From the IMG/VR virus record IMGVR_UViG_3300032304_001807, positions 1 to 40,503 of that record: a stretch of DNA of 40,503 nt. One strand, 5' to 3'. Shown in pieces: positions 7,367 through 16,024 of the stretch; within the stretch, counting starts at the first letter, position 1, and the number at the start of each line of letters is the position of its first letter. Made by a program: the position numbers and the translations under genes. The DNA comes from a virus. Under the pieces are notes generated by a model, which saw only the letters and a list, made by a program, of their open reading frames with translations, made no database searches and was not told the DNA's origin.

Positions 7367-8653
7367 ATGAAACCACTAGTTTTTATAAGCTGCCCAATTG
7401 ATACATTTTCCGGCTATGGAGCCCGATCAAGAGATATCGCTTTAGCAATTATTAAATCAGATAAGTATGATGTAAAAATACTATCACAGCGTTGGGGAGC
7501 TACCCCATTTGGGTTTCTCCAAAAAGATAATCCAGACCATAAATTAATACTTGACTGTATTTGGGGACAACCTCAACTTCCTAAGCAACCTGATTGCTGG
7601 ATTCAAATTACAGTTCCAAATGAATTTCAGCCTGTAGGTAAATTTAATATCGGAATGACAGCAGGTATTGAAACTACAGTATGTGCTCCTCAATGGATTG
7701 AAGGACTAAATAGAATGAATTTAAATCTAGTTTCTTCAGAACATACTAAGAAAGTATTTGAAAACAGTACATTTAAAGAAAAAAATCAACAAGATCAAGT
7801 ACTTCGCTCTATTAAACTAGAAAAACCAGTAGAAGTATTATTTGAGGGAGTAAATACAGACATATATAAAAAATTAAAATCAGTAAATACACTAAATGAA
7901 TTAGATACTATTAAAGAAGATTTTAACTATCTATATGTAGGTCACTGGTTACAAGGAGAAATAGGACAAGATAGAAAAGATACAGGTATGTTAGTTAAAA
8001 CATTCCTAGAAACATTTAAAAATAAAAAACAACGTCCTGGTCTTATCCTTAAAACATCTGCTGGAAATTACTCGGTAATGGATAGAGATAGTATGTTAGA
8101 AAAAATTAGACAAATTGAAGCATCAGTTGATGGTGACTTACCAAGTATTTATCTACTTCATGGTGAATTAAGCGATGATGAAGTAAATGAACTATATAAT
8201 CATCCTAAAGTAAAAGCACACGTATCATTTACTAAAGGAGAAGGATATGGCAGACCACTACTCGAAGCCACCCTATCTCAAAAACCAGTAATAGCAAGTA
8301 GCTATAGTGGTCATCTAGATTTTCTTGACCCTGAAATGTCAATTTTATTACCTGGAGAAATAACCCAAATACACCCCTCGGCAGTAGTAAAAGATATGTT
8401 AATTCCTGAAAGTGGTTGGTTTACTGTTAATTATGATAAGGCATCTGAAACTCTTGAAGATGTTTATAAAAATTATAAAAAATACATTGATAGGGCAAAG
8501 AAACAAGCGTATCGTTCACGTACTGAATTTAGTTTAGAGAAAATGTCTAAAAAACTGATTTCTATTATGGATGAAAAAATCCCTAAACCAATACAACTTA
8601 AATTACCTCAATTAAAGAAAATTGAATTACCTAAACTTAAAAAAGTAGACTAA
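7367..8653 (+). CDS. Glycosyltransferase family 4 (GT-B fold)
   Basis: A 428-residue protein. The N-terminus FISCPIDTFSGYGARSRDIA is the glycine-rich acceptor-domain loop; the C-terminal donor site FTKGEGYGRPLLEATLSQKP carries the E-x7-E pair (about residue 290), then VIASSYSGHLDFL. The tail after about 400 has a lysine/leucine repeat (LKLPQLKKIELPKLKKVD) that may be a membrane- or partner-binding extension. Its stop overlaps the next start (TAATG). It forms a pair with the upstream GT4, suggesting sequential additions to the same glycan. Confidence 0.86.
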   Translation: MKPLVFISCPIDTFSGYGARSRDIALAIIKSDKYDVKILSQRWGATPFGFLQKDNPDHKLILDCIWGQPQLPKQPDCWIQITVPNEFQPVGKFNIGMTAGIETTVCAPQWIEGLNRMNLNLVSSEHTKKVFENSTFKEKNQQDQVLRSIKLEKPVEVLFEGVNTDIYKKLKSVNTLNELDTIKEDFNYLYVGHWLQGEIGQDRKDTGMLVKTFLETFKNKKQRPGLILKTSAGNYSVMDRDSMLEKIRQIEASVDGDLPSIYLLHGELSDDEVNELYNHPKVKAHVSFTKGEGYGRPLLEATLSQKPVIASSYSGHLDFLDPEMSILLPGEITQIHPSAVVKDMLIPESGWFTVNYDKASETLEDVYKNYKKYIDRAKKQAYRSRTEFSLEKMSKKLISIMDEKIPKPIQLKLPQLKKIELPKLKKVD

Positions 8654-9048
8654 TGCAAGAATCATTTATAATATGCCCTAAGTGTGAAGGTAATGCGTGC
8701 CATGAAGTATCAAATGATAAGCTTACTGTTTGGAGTTGTTTTGGATGTGGTTTCACATCCAACTCAACCCTTACAGAAGATAAATTAGAAGAAATAGAGG
8801 TAGTAATTCCTCAACTATATAAAGATCTTAAATTTAAAGATGATAAAGGTTATTATTGGTATCCTAATAGTATAATGTTAGAAGACAAATCATTAATATT
8901 TGCTGATGGTAAAACATCAGAGGAATGGAAGTGGGCTGGTGTACAATCTAAAGATGGTAAAGCTGATATGACAACAGTAAAATACTTTGAAGAGAAAGAA
9001 TTTATGGAAGCTCTAGATTATATAGGCTTCTTTGAAAAACAAAAATAA
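8653..9048 (+). CDS. Zinc-ribbon protein of unknown function
   Basis: A 131-residue protein. C8-x2-C11 and C29-x2-C32 (CFGCGF) form an N-terminal zinc ribbon. The rest is an acidic, aromatic-rich domain (YYWYPNSIM, EEWKWAGVQS) with no recognised fold. It lies between glycosyltransferase genes with overlapping stop/start, so it is expressed with them, but a direct role in sugar transfer is not evident. Confidence 0.65.
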   Translation: MQESFIICPKCEGNACHEVSNDKLTVWSCFGCGFTSNSTLTEDKLEEIEVVIPQLYKDLKFKDDKGYYWYPNSIMLEDKSLIFADGKTSEEWKWAGVQSKDGKADMTTVKYFEEKEFMEALDYIGFFEKQK

Positions 9049-9052
9049 TGTT

Positions 9053-9667
9053 ATGCCTTCAATTAGTTATGCAATCACTGCTTGTAATGAGCATGTTGAG
9101 TTAGATCGCTTATTAACTCAACTAACTGAATCTATAAGACCAGAAGATGAAATAGTTATACAACTGGATAAAACAGCTACTGTAGAAGTTAGATCTACAT
9201 GTTTTGATTTTGAAAGACCTAATCTTAGAGTTGTTGAATTTCCATTGAATGGTGACTTTGCTTCATTCAAAAACAATCTAATTAAGGAATGTTTAAAAGA
9301 CTATATCTTCCAAATAGATGCTGATGAATATATCTCAGAAGAATTACTCCTATCACTCCCAGGAATATTAGAACTCAATCCTGGAATTGATTTATTTGCT
9401 GTTCCTAGAATCAATACAGTAGAAGGATTAACTCAAGAACACATTCAAAAATGGAGATGGAATGTTAATAAAAATGGATGGGTTAATTATCCTGACTATC
9501 AAACACGTATACTTAAAAATATACCTGAGATAAGATGGATAAATAAAGTTCATGAACGCTTAGTTGGAGCTAAAAATGGATCTCATTTACCTGAAGGATA
9601 TGATTTGATTCATCCTAAAACAATTGAAAGACAAGAAAAACAAAACGAATATTATAATACATTATGA
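9053..9667 (+). CDS. Glycosyltransferase family 2 (GT-A, WaaE/SunS-like)
   Basis: A 204-residue protein from ATG 9053; a TTG start 21 nt upstream overlaps the previous gene and is less likely. SISYAITACNEHVELDRLL is the GT2 opening strand, and FQIDADEYIS holds the D89-A-D91 metal/nucleotide motif. The C-terminal part (KWRWNVNKNGWVNYPDYQTR, then WINKVHERLVG) matches the short GT2 class that includes lipopolysaccharide-core enzymes. It overlaps the next methyltransferase gene as ATGA. Confidence 0.8.
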   Translation: MPSISYAITACNEHVELDRLLTQLTESIRPEDEIVIQLDKTATVEVRSTCFDFERPNLRVVEFPLNGDFASFKNNLIKECLKDYIFQIDADEYISEELLLSLPGILELNPGIDLFAVPRINTVEGLTQEHIQKWRWNVNKNGWVNYPDYQTRILKNIPEIRWINKVHERLVGAKNGSHLPEGYDLIHPKTIERQEKQNEYYNTL

Positions 9668-10194
9668 TTAAATTACATTTAGGCTGTGGTACTAAGCATA
9701 TAGAGAGCTTTACTAATATTGATATTAGATATCTCCCTGGAGTTGATGAAGTAAATAATATTCGTTTCCTACGAAATTATAAAGAAAATACAGTAGATGA
9801 AATATATGCTTGTCATGTTTTAGAACATTTTGGTAGATGGGAATATAAAAGCGTATTAACTAGATGGTTTGAACTTTTAAAACCTGGAGGTACTTTAAGA
9901 TTAGCAGTACCTAACTTTTCAGCAATATGTTCATATTATATTAAAACTAGTAATTTAAATCAAATAATGGGATTATTATATGGTGGTCAAGATTATGATG
10001 AAAATTATCATTACACTACATTTGATTTTAATTCATTGTCTAATGATTTAAAAACAATAGGATTTAATGCAGTACAACCGTATAATAATGAAAATACAGA
10101 CCATGCTAATGTTGATGATTTTAGTAATGCTTATCTACCACATATGGATAAAAACGGAATGTTAATGAGTCTAAATATAGAAGCAATAAAATAA
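9664..10194 (+). CDS. Class I SAM-dependent methyltransferase
   Basis: A 176-residue protein. KLHLGCGTKHIESFTNID has motif I (LGCGT, residues 6-10) and an acidic end to strand 2. EIYACHVLEHF is motif II with the HVLEH pattern common in Methyltransf_11 enzymes, and LLKPGGTLRLAVPNF is motif III. The short length and position among glycosyltransferases fit an O- or N-methyltransferase that caps or decorates a sugar. The substrate is not readable from sequence. Confidence 0.82.
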   Translation: MIKLHLGCGTKHIESFTNIDIRYLPGVDEVNNIRFLRNYKENTVDEIYACHVLEHFGRWEYKSVLTRWFELLKPGGTLRLAVPNFSAICSYYIKTSNLNQIMGLLYGGQDYDENYHYTTFDFNSLSNDLKTIGFNAVQPYNNENTDHANVDDFSNAYLPHMDKNGMLMSLNIEAIK

Positions 10195-10201
10195 ATAAAA
10201 T

Positions 10202-10753
10202 ATGGAACATTTTTATAAAAATCTAGGAGAAGAATGGTTTACATACCCAGGATTATACTCTATGGTAGTAGATCAATTCCCAACTAATTCTCATTTTGTT
10301 GAGATTGGAGTATGGAAAGGAATGAGTGCAGCTTACATGGCAGTAGAAATTATCAATTCTGGAAAAAATATTAAATTTGATTGTGTTGATAATTGGGAAT
10401 ATATTGATTCTCAGAAAGAAATTCCTGAAAGTATGTTTAATGAATTATACGAGACATTTTTAAAAAATATATCACCTGTAAAACATATAATTACTCCTAT
10501 CAGAGAATTATCTTGGGAAGGGGCTAAACATTATGAAGATAACACATTAGATTTTATTTTTATAGATGCTGCTCATGATTATGAAAGTGTAAAAAAAGAT
10601 ATTAATGCTTGGTTTCCTAAACTAAAACAAGAAGGTATAATAGCAGGACATGATTACACATGGTGTGAAGAAGTAAGACAAGCTGTTAATGAATTTTTTG
10701 AAGGTAAAACTATCTATGAAAATGAAGGATGTTGGATCTATAAAAATATTTAG
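10202..10753 (+). CDS. Class I SAM methyltransferase (Methyltransf_24 type)
   Basis: A 183-residue protein. HFVEIGVWKGMSAAYMA (residues 31-47) is the SAM-binding motif I; LDFIFIDAAHDYESVKKDI (116-134) and IIAGHDYTW (146-154) are the IDAxHxYExVxxDI and GHDY signatures of the Methyltransf_24 family, whose members methylate sugars or act in glycan or antibiotic pathways with a metal near the Asp/His residues. It overlaps the next gene by about 32 nt. Confidence 0.82.
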   Translation: MEHFYKNLGEEWFTYPGLYSMVVDQFPTNSHFVEIGVWKGMSAAYMAVEIINSGKNIKFDCVDNWEYIDSQKEIPESMFNELYETFLKNISPVKHIITPIRELSWEGAKHYEDNTLDFIFIDAAHDYESVKKDINAWFPKLKQEGIIAGHDYTWCEEVRQAVNEFFEGKTIYENEGCWIYKNI

Positions 10754-11549
10754 TAAATTTTTTAACCCAGAAGAATTTAAAAAAAGTTTATCTGATATAT
10801 CATATACTGATTTTTCTATATTTGTGGATGATATTCCTAAAACACATAATGACTTATCTTCTCTTAATATATTAGTACTAGCTGAACCCAATGAATATTT
10901 TGGCTTACATGAATGGGCAATTCAAAATAAAAACCTATTTTCAGTTATATTAACATGGAGTGATAAAGTATTAAATAACTGTGAAAATGCTATATTTTTA
11001 CCTTTTGGTTCTACATGGTTTAAGCCGGATCAATATGAAAAAAAACATAAAAAAGAATTTAAATTATCTCATTTATCTGGGGTATTATTAAAATCCTATG
11101 GACATCAAATGCGTCATGAAATAATAGAAAGAGAAAATGAATTTAAAATACCTACTAAATTTTACAAAACAATAGGAGATAGACATAATGAAGATGATGC
11201 TAGGATAGGTAAAGAAATTGTATTTAGTAATTCTCAATATGGTGTAGCTATTGAAAATTTTTCACATAGAGGATACTTTAGTGAAAAAATATTAGATTGT
11301 TTCCTAATGAAAACTATTCCTGTTTATAATGGTTGTTCTAATATAGATGATTATTTCAACCCAGAGGGTATTATTATTTTTAAAAATGTAGATGATCTTA
11401 TCTATACAGTTAATAATTTAGATAAAAATTATTATAATTCCCATCAAGATGTAATTGAAAAAAATTATCAAAAATCAATTCAATATATTAATTATAAACA
11501 AAGCATTGTCCAGAAGGTAAAAGAAATATTTAAATTAAATAATTTATGA
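10722..11549 (+). CDS. Glycosyltransferase family 10-like (fucosyltransferase C-terminal fold)
   Basis: A 275-residue protein from ATG 10722; an ATG at 10689 would add 11 residues and a larger overlap with the previous gene. The motif GYFSEKILDCFLMKTIPVYN followed by GCSNIDDYFNPEG matches the GT10/FucT donor motif (Y-x-S/T-E-K-I ... IPVYxG ... YF). The upstream VAIENFSHRGYF strand is also typical. GT10 enzymes transfer fucose or related 6-deoxy-sugars from GDP-sugars. The family call is by motif; the actual donor is unknown. Start overlap with the methyltransferase indicates coupling. Confidence 0.72.
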   Translation: MKDVGSIKIFSKFFNPEEFKKSLSDISYTDFSIFVDDIPKTHNDLSSLNILVLAEPNEYFGLHEWAIQNKNLFSVILTWSDKVLNNCENAIFLPFGSTWFKPDQYEKKHKKEFKLSHLSGVLLKSYGHQMRHEIIERENEFKIPTKFYKTIGDRHNEDDARIGKEIVFSNSQYGVAIENFSHRGYFSEKILDCFLMKTIPVYNGCSNIDDYFNPEGIIIFKNVDDLIYTVNNLDKNYYNSHQDVIEKNYQKSIQYINYKQSIVQKVKEIFKLNNL

Positions 11550-12427
11550 TTCAAATATTAGTTCATACTCTACCTCAAGAAATAGATCAACTAGAACAAC
11601 TTCTAATACAATTAAAATATAATTCTAACTATATACAATCTGATAATAAGGTAATAGTAGATGTTGTATTAAATCTTAATTTAGTTAATTGGACTAAATC
11701 AATTATACCTAAGTCTTTTTTTATAAATAAATTCACTAATTTACAAAAACTAACTCAAACTTGGGCAAAAACTAAATTTGAAGTAAATGAAGATGGAACT
11801 ATTCAAGGTTGTGTTTCACATCGTAGAAAATCTATTAAACAAACACAAGCAGATGCTATATTGTTATTTGATACTGACATAATATTTAGTCCAACATTAT
11901 TATTCCATTTTATCCATTCAGTTAATGTCCTTAAAGAAAATAACCCATATTATATACTAACACCACAGACAACACCAATGTGGGATCATAGCTGGGATTG
12001 TATAGTAAGTAAAAAATATATCCATGAGCCTGCTGATAATATTGGGTTTAGAAATAGAGATCCATATAAACACGCCCAATGTTTAGAAAATGTTAATATT
12101 AGACAAATAAATGAATTTAAGTTTGGTGGAGGGTGGGCAACTCTAATAAGTACACCCTTATTCAAACATATAGGGATTCCGGATTCATTGGGTCATTATG
12201 GATTAGAAGATACATATATTATGTATTGTTCTCAAATAATGAGACAAAAAGGAATAAATGTTAATCAATTTATTCTTGAAAATGAAATTATTGTAGAAGA
12301 TCATTTATTTAGGTTTAATCCATATAAAGATTACTTATCAATAATAGATAAAAGAGAAGAGTTTAGGCAAGTGGCCTATATTAACTTTCAAAATGAAATA
12401 AATAAATTTGAAAAAAATGAAATATAA
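11546..12427 (+). CDS. Glycosyltransferase-like protein (GT-A, DxD)
   Basis: A 293-residue protein. ILLFDTDIIFSP contains D109-T-D111, the DxD metal/nucleotide-sugar motif of GT-A enzymes. The N-terminal strand IQILVHTLPQEIDQLEQLL and the later FKFGGGWATLIS and HYGLEDTYIMY regions resemble a GT2-type catalytic domain, with the ED pair as a candidate base. It begins with an ATGA overlap and its stop lies inside the next gene. Exact GT family is uncertain. Confidence 0.65.
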   Translation: MIQILVHTLPQEIDQLEQLLIQLKYNSNYIQSDNKVIVDVVLNLNLVNWTKSIIPKSFFINKFTNLQKLTQTWAKTKFEVNEDGTIQGCVSHRRKSIKQTQADAILLFDTDIIFSPTLLFHFIHSVNVLKENNPYYILTPQTTPMWDHSWDCIVSKKYIHEPADNIGFRNRDPYKHAQCLENVNIRQINEFKFGGGWATLISTPLFKHIGIPDSLGHYGLEDTYIMYCSQIMRQKGINVNQFILENEIIVEDHLFRFNPYKDYLSIIDKREEFRQVAYINFQNEINKFEKNEI

Positions 12428-13304
12428 TAGACCCTTAGTATTTGGAGCAGCAGGAATGTTAGGAACTACACTTAAAAATGTAGCGGAAGACATCAAATTT
12501 ATTTTAACTGATAAAGATACAAGTACAGGATTAGAATTTTGTGATATACGAGACTTAGCACTTACTACAGAAATAATAAAAAAATACAACCCAGATATTA
12601 TTTTTAACTTTGCTGCTTTAGTTGACCTTGAATACTGTGAAGTTGAAAAGGATGACTGTTATTTAACTAATACTATAGCTGCTATACACCTATTTAATCT
12701 AGCTAAAGATAGAAATATTCCTTACATATTCATAAGTACAGCAGGTATATTTGGAAATGATAAAGAATTCTACACAGAGGAAGATCAACCTAAACCATTA
12801 AGTGCTTATGGTAAAAGTAAATACTATACTGAACAAATACTCCAAAATCAAGAATATGAAAAATACTGGATATTCAGAGCAGGATGGATGATGGGAGGTG
12901 GACCTGATATTGATAAAAAATTTGTAAATAAAATTATAAAACAAATTAAAGCAGGATCAACAGAACTAAATGTTGTTGATGATAAGCTAGGTGTACCTAC
13001 ATATACTAAAGACTTTGTAAAATCTCTTTTGAAACACACAGAAATGGACTTACCTTACGGGTTATATAATATGGTTTCTCAAGGAGAAGCAAGCAGATAT
13101 GATACCGCTGTAGAAATAAATAATTATCTTAAACTTAATTTAAAAGTAAATAAAGTAGATAGTAGTTTCTTTAAAGAAGAATATTTTGTTCAAAGACCAT
13201 TTTCTGAGAAATTAATTAATAAAGCATTAATAGATTTAGATAGGAATTATATGAGAGATTGGAAAATATGTTTACATGAATATTTAGACGAATTTTATAA
13301 ATAA
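12417..13304 (+). CDS. NAD(P)-dependent sugar reductase/epimerase (RmlD-like)
   Basis: A 295-residue extended-SDR protein from ATG 12417; a TTG three codons upstream is less likely. GAAGMLG (residues 10-16) is the Rossmann glycine motif, IFNFAALVDLEYCE resembles the RmlD NxAAxTxVDxxE region, and Y131-x3-K135 in SAYGKSKYYTEQ is the catalytic pair. VDDKLGVPTYTKDF is a close match to the RmlD substrate-site motif (QxGxPTxxxD). It likely reduces or epimerises a nucleotide-linked 6-deoxy sugar (dTDP-4-keto or similar). Confidence 0.83.
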   Translation: MKYNRPLVFGAAGMLGTTLKNVAEDIKFILTDKDTSTGLEFCDIRDLALTTEIIKKYNPDIIFNFAALVDLEYCEVEKDDCYLTNTIAAIHLFNLAKDRNIPYIFISTAGIFGNDKEFYTEEDQPKPLSAYGKSKYYTEQILQNQEYEKYWIFRAGWMMGGGPDIDKKFVNKIIKQIKAGSTELNVVDDKLGVPTYTKDFVKSLLKHTEMDLPYGLYNMVSQGEASRYDTAVEINNYLKLNLKVNKVDSSFFKEEYFVQRPFSEKLINKALIDLDRNYMRDWKICLHEYLDEFYK

Positions 13305-13312
13305 AAATACAC

Positions 13313-13948
13313 ATGAAAAACGTATACGACATTACAGTAGAATTTGAAAAACGTTTAGCTGAATACACAGGAGCCCCATACGTAATTACTCTTGATAATC
13401 AAAGTAATGCTTTATTTTTAGCTTTGATGTATGAAAATGTTAAAGGCATAGAAATTGAAATCCCAGCTAGAACATACCCTTCAGTACCTTGTGAAATAAT
13501 TCATGCTGGTGCTAAGGTTAAATTTAAGCCTGTGGAAAAGAAAACATTAAAAGGAGCTTATCAATTAACCCCTACTAATGTTTGGGATAGTGCTTTGCGT
13601 TTTACCGCTGATATGTACATTCCTGGAACTCATATGTGTGTTTCATTTACGGGTCCTTATAAACATTTTAAATTATCTAAAGGTGGTGCTATATTAACTG
13701 ATAATTATGAAGCTTATTTATGGTTTAAACGAGCTCGATATAGTGGACGTCGTGAATGTTCATACCATGAAGATTATCTTGATATGTTAGGGTGGAATTT
13801 TTATATGATGCCCGAATTAGCTGCTCGTGGTTTGCTTCTTATGAATCAATTCTATGATGGTGAAACACCAAAACATAATAATGACCTAGAACTACCATAC
13901 CCAGATTTATCTAAGTTTGAAGTTTATACTAAAGCAAATAGAGGATAA
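13313..13948 (+). CDS. DegT/DnrJ/EryC1-type aminotransferase, minimal (PLP domain only)
   Basis: A 211-residue protein, about half the 370-400 aa typical of the family. The PLP-domain landmarks remain in order: DNQSNALFLAL (28-38), the IPARTYPS region with AGAKVKF, D92 in VWDSALRF (pyridine-N partner), and SFTGPYKHFKLSKGGAIL (111-127), where K117 aligns with the Schiff-base lysine seven residues before GG. The C-terminal small domain is missing, so either the phage enzyme is minimal or it is a decayed or non-catalytic variant. In active family members it aminates a keto-sugar. No in-frame continuation follows the stop. Confidence 0.7.
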   Translation: MKNVYDITVEFEKRLAEYTGAPYVITLDNQSNALFLALMYENVKGIEIEIPARTYPSVPCEIIHAGAKVKFKPVEKKTLKGAYQLTPTNVWDSALRFTADMYIPGTHMCVSFTGPYKHFKLSKGGAILTDNYEAYLWFKRARYSGRRECSYHEDYLDMLGWNFYMMPELAARGLLLMNQFYDGETPKHNNDLELPYPDLSKFEVYTKANRG

Positions 13949-13997
13949 GCAAAATACTTTTATTATCTTCCGCTTATTATAAAATAACTCACTTATT

Positions 13998-15251
13998 ATG
14001 AAAAAAATATTGATTTTAGGAGCTAATCCTGAAACTATACCACTTATTGAAACAGCGAAATCTATGGGACTGTATACTATAGTTACTGACCCTAATCCTG
14101 AGGCCCCCGCGAAAAAATTTGCAGATAGAGGAATTAATATTAATGGAATGGATATAGAGGCATTAGTAACTTTTTGTAAACAAGAAAAAGTAGATAGTGT
14201 TTTAGTTGGTGTAGCGGATAGATTAATTGAACCTTATCAAAAAATATGTGAGGCTCTTAATTTACCTTGTTATAGTAATGAATATCAATGTAGTGTTCTT
14301 ACAAATAAAGGAAAATTCAACAATCTTTGTAAAGAATATAATATTTCAACTATTCCTTCAATTTTGCTTTATAAGAAAGATATAAATAATGATATAAAAA
14401 ACATCATATATCCTGTTTTTATAAAACCAATTGATAGGAACTCAGGAAAAGGAATGTCTATAGCTTATAATGAAGACGAATTAAAAAAAGGAATTAAAAA
14501 AGCATTTAATAATACGAGTAGTGATTATATTCTATTAGAAAGATATATGACTTGTCGTGATATTTTTGTAAGTTATACTATTGTAGATGGTGAACCTATA
14601 TTATCTGTTATAGCAGATAGATATACTTGTAAAGAACAAGATAAAACAAGTCAAGTTTGTTTAGGAGTAGTTTATCCTTCAAACTTATTGGATGTTTATA
14701 TGGATAAAGAACATCCCAAAATGACTAAAATGCTAAAAAATATAGGTTTACAAAATGCTATCCTTACAATATCAGCTTTTGTTGAAGATGATAATTTTTA
14801 TTACTATGATCCTGGATTTAGACTTCAGGGTGAAGCTCCTAATCTTCATATGGAAAATATAAATAAATTTGATCAAAAGAAATTTTTAATAGATATAGCA
14901 TTAGGTAATATAACAACTAATAAAGATAACATAACTAAAGCAAATTTTCAAAATAAACATGCAGCTACGGTTTGGTTTTTATTAGAAAAAGGCATAATAC
15001 ATCAAATAAATGGATTTGAAGTAATAGAAGAAGATCCTTCTATATTTCATATGTCAAGACGTTTATTTGAGGGTGATATAGTTGATGAAGAAATGGTTGG
15101 TACTGAAAGTCAAGTTATGGCTAGAATTTATGTATGTTGTAATACAAAACAAGAATTAAAAGATAAAATATTAAAAATTCAAAACACAATACAAGTATTT
15201 AATAGTGAAGGTAATAATCAACTTCTTAATGGATTTGTTTTAAAATACTAA
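13998..15251 (+). CDS. ATP-grasp ligase (carbamoyl-phosphate synthase-like)
   Basis: A 417-residue protein. The N-terminal pre-ATP-grasp Rossmann part begins KKILILGANPETIPLIETA. The ATP-grasp core has YPVFIKPIDRNSGKGMSIAY (K plus the glycine loop), LLERYM with the acidic residue, and YYYDPGFRLQGEAPNLHM, a variant of the metal-binding ExNxR loop. Such enzymes form amide or ester bonds via acyl phosphate. In this island it may attach an amino acid or acyl acid to an amino sugar, as in some surface glycans. A 49-nt AT-rich gap precedes it. Confidence 0.8.
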   Translation: MKKILILGANPETIPLIETAKSMGLYTIVTDPNPEAPAKKFADRGININGMDIEALVTFCKQEKVDSVLVGVADRLIEPYQKICEALNLPCYSNEYQCSVLTNKGKFNNLCKEYNISTIPSILLYKKDINNDIKNIIYPVFIKPIDRNSGKGMSIAYNEDELKKGIKKAFNNTSSDYILLERYMTCRDIFVSYTIVDGEPILSVIADRYTCKEQDKTSQVCLGVVYPSNLLDVYMDKEHPKMTKMLKNIGLQNAILTISAFVEDDNFYYYDPGFRLQGEAPNLHMENINKFDQKKFLIDIALGNITTNKDNITKANFQNKHAATVWFLLEKGIIHQINGFEVIEEDPSIFHMSRRLFEGDIVDEEMVGTESQVMARIYVCCNTKQELKDKILKIQNTIQVFNSEGNNQLLNGFVLKY

Positions 15252-15253
15252 AA

Positions 15254-16012
15254 ATGGATAAAGAAACATTTGTTATAGCAGGAGGTACCAAAGGAGTAGC
15301 TAAACAAGTAGTAATTGAACTTGTTAAAATAGGACATAATGTTATTTTTGGTGATCTTGGGGATAGCGGAAATGCAGATAAATTTTTAAATGAATTAAAA
15401 GAATATAAAGGAAAAGCTTATTTTATTTTTACAGATGTAACAAAAGTAAAAGATTGCGAAAATCTATTTAAGTTTGCTTTTAAAACATTTGGGCGTATTG
15501 ATGGATTTTTCAGTTATGCTGGGATTACTCCATCCCAATCTCTATTAGAGTGTACTGAGGAAATACATGATAAAATATTTGATGTAAATTTAAAAGGAGC
15601 CTTATTTTGTTCTAAATATGCTATAAAGTATATGAAAGAAAATAAGGGTGGATCAATAATATTTACTGGATCACCACATTCATGGGATGGAGAAGAAGAT
15701 AGAGTTTCATATGCATGTTCAAAAGGAGCTATTATTACATTAGCAAATCACATATCTAAGAATTATGGTAAATATAATATACGTTCTAATTATATCACCT
15801 TAGGGTGGACACCTACAGAAGGAGAATTATCTTTAAGAGAAAGTCAAGGAATGTCTGAAGAAGATTTAAGACAATATGCTTCTAGATTTATTCCTATGGG
15901 GAGAATGAATGAATATGATGATGTTATTCCCGCTATAATGTACTTATTATCTAATAAATCTAAAATGGTATCAGGGTCTAATATTAGAATCACGGGTGGT
16001 TGGTTTATGTAA
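15254..16012 (+). CDS. Short-chain dehydrogenase/reductase (classical SDR)
   Basis: A 252-residue classical SDR. GGTKGVA (10-16) is the cofactor loop, FSYAG (86-90) corresponds to NNAG, and the catalytic tetrad N112, S140, Y153 and K157 (VSYACSKGA) is complete. C-terminal GSNIRITGGW is the usual end. It oxidises or reduces a hydroxyl or keto group with NAD(P)H. It starts 2 nt after the ATP-grasp stop, so the two probably act on the same intermediate. Substrate unknown. Confidence 0.88.
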   Translation: MDKETFVIAGGTKGVAKQVVIELVKIGHNVIFGDLGDSGNADKFLNELKEYKGKAYFIFTDVTKVKDCENLFKFAFKTFGRIDGFFSYAGITPSQSLLECTEEIHDKIFDVNLKGALFCSKYAIKYMKENKGGSIIFTGSPHSWDGEEDRVSYACSKGAIITLANHISKNYGKYNIRSNYITLGWTPTEGELSLRESQGMSEEDLRQYASRFIPMGRMNEYDDVIPAIMYLLSNKSKMVSGSNIRITGGWFM

Positions 16013-16024
16013 TTAAAATAATTT

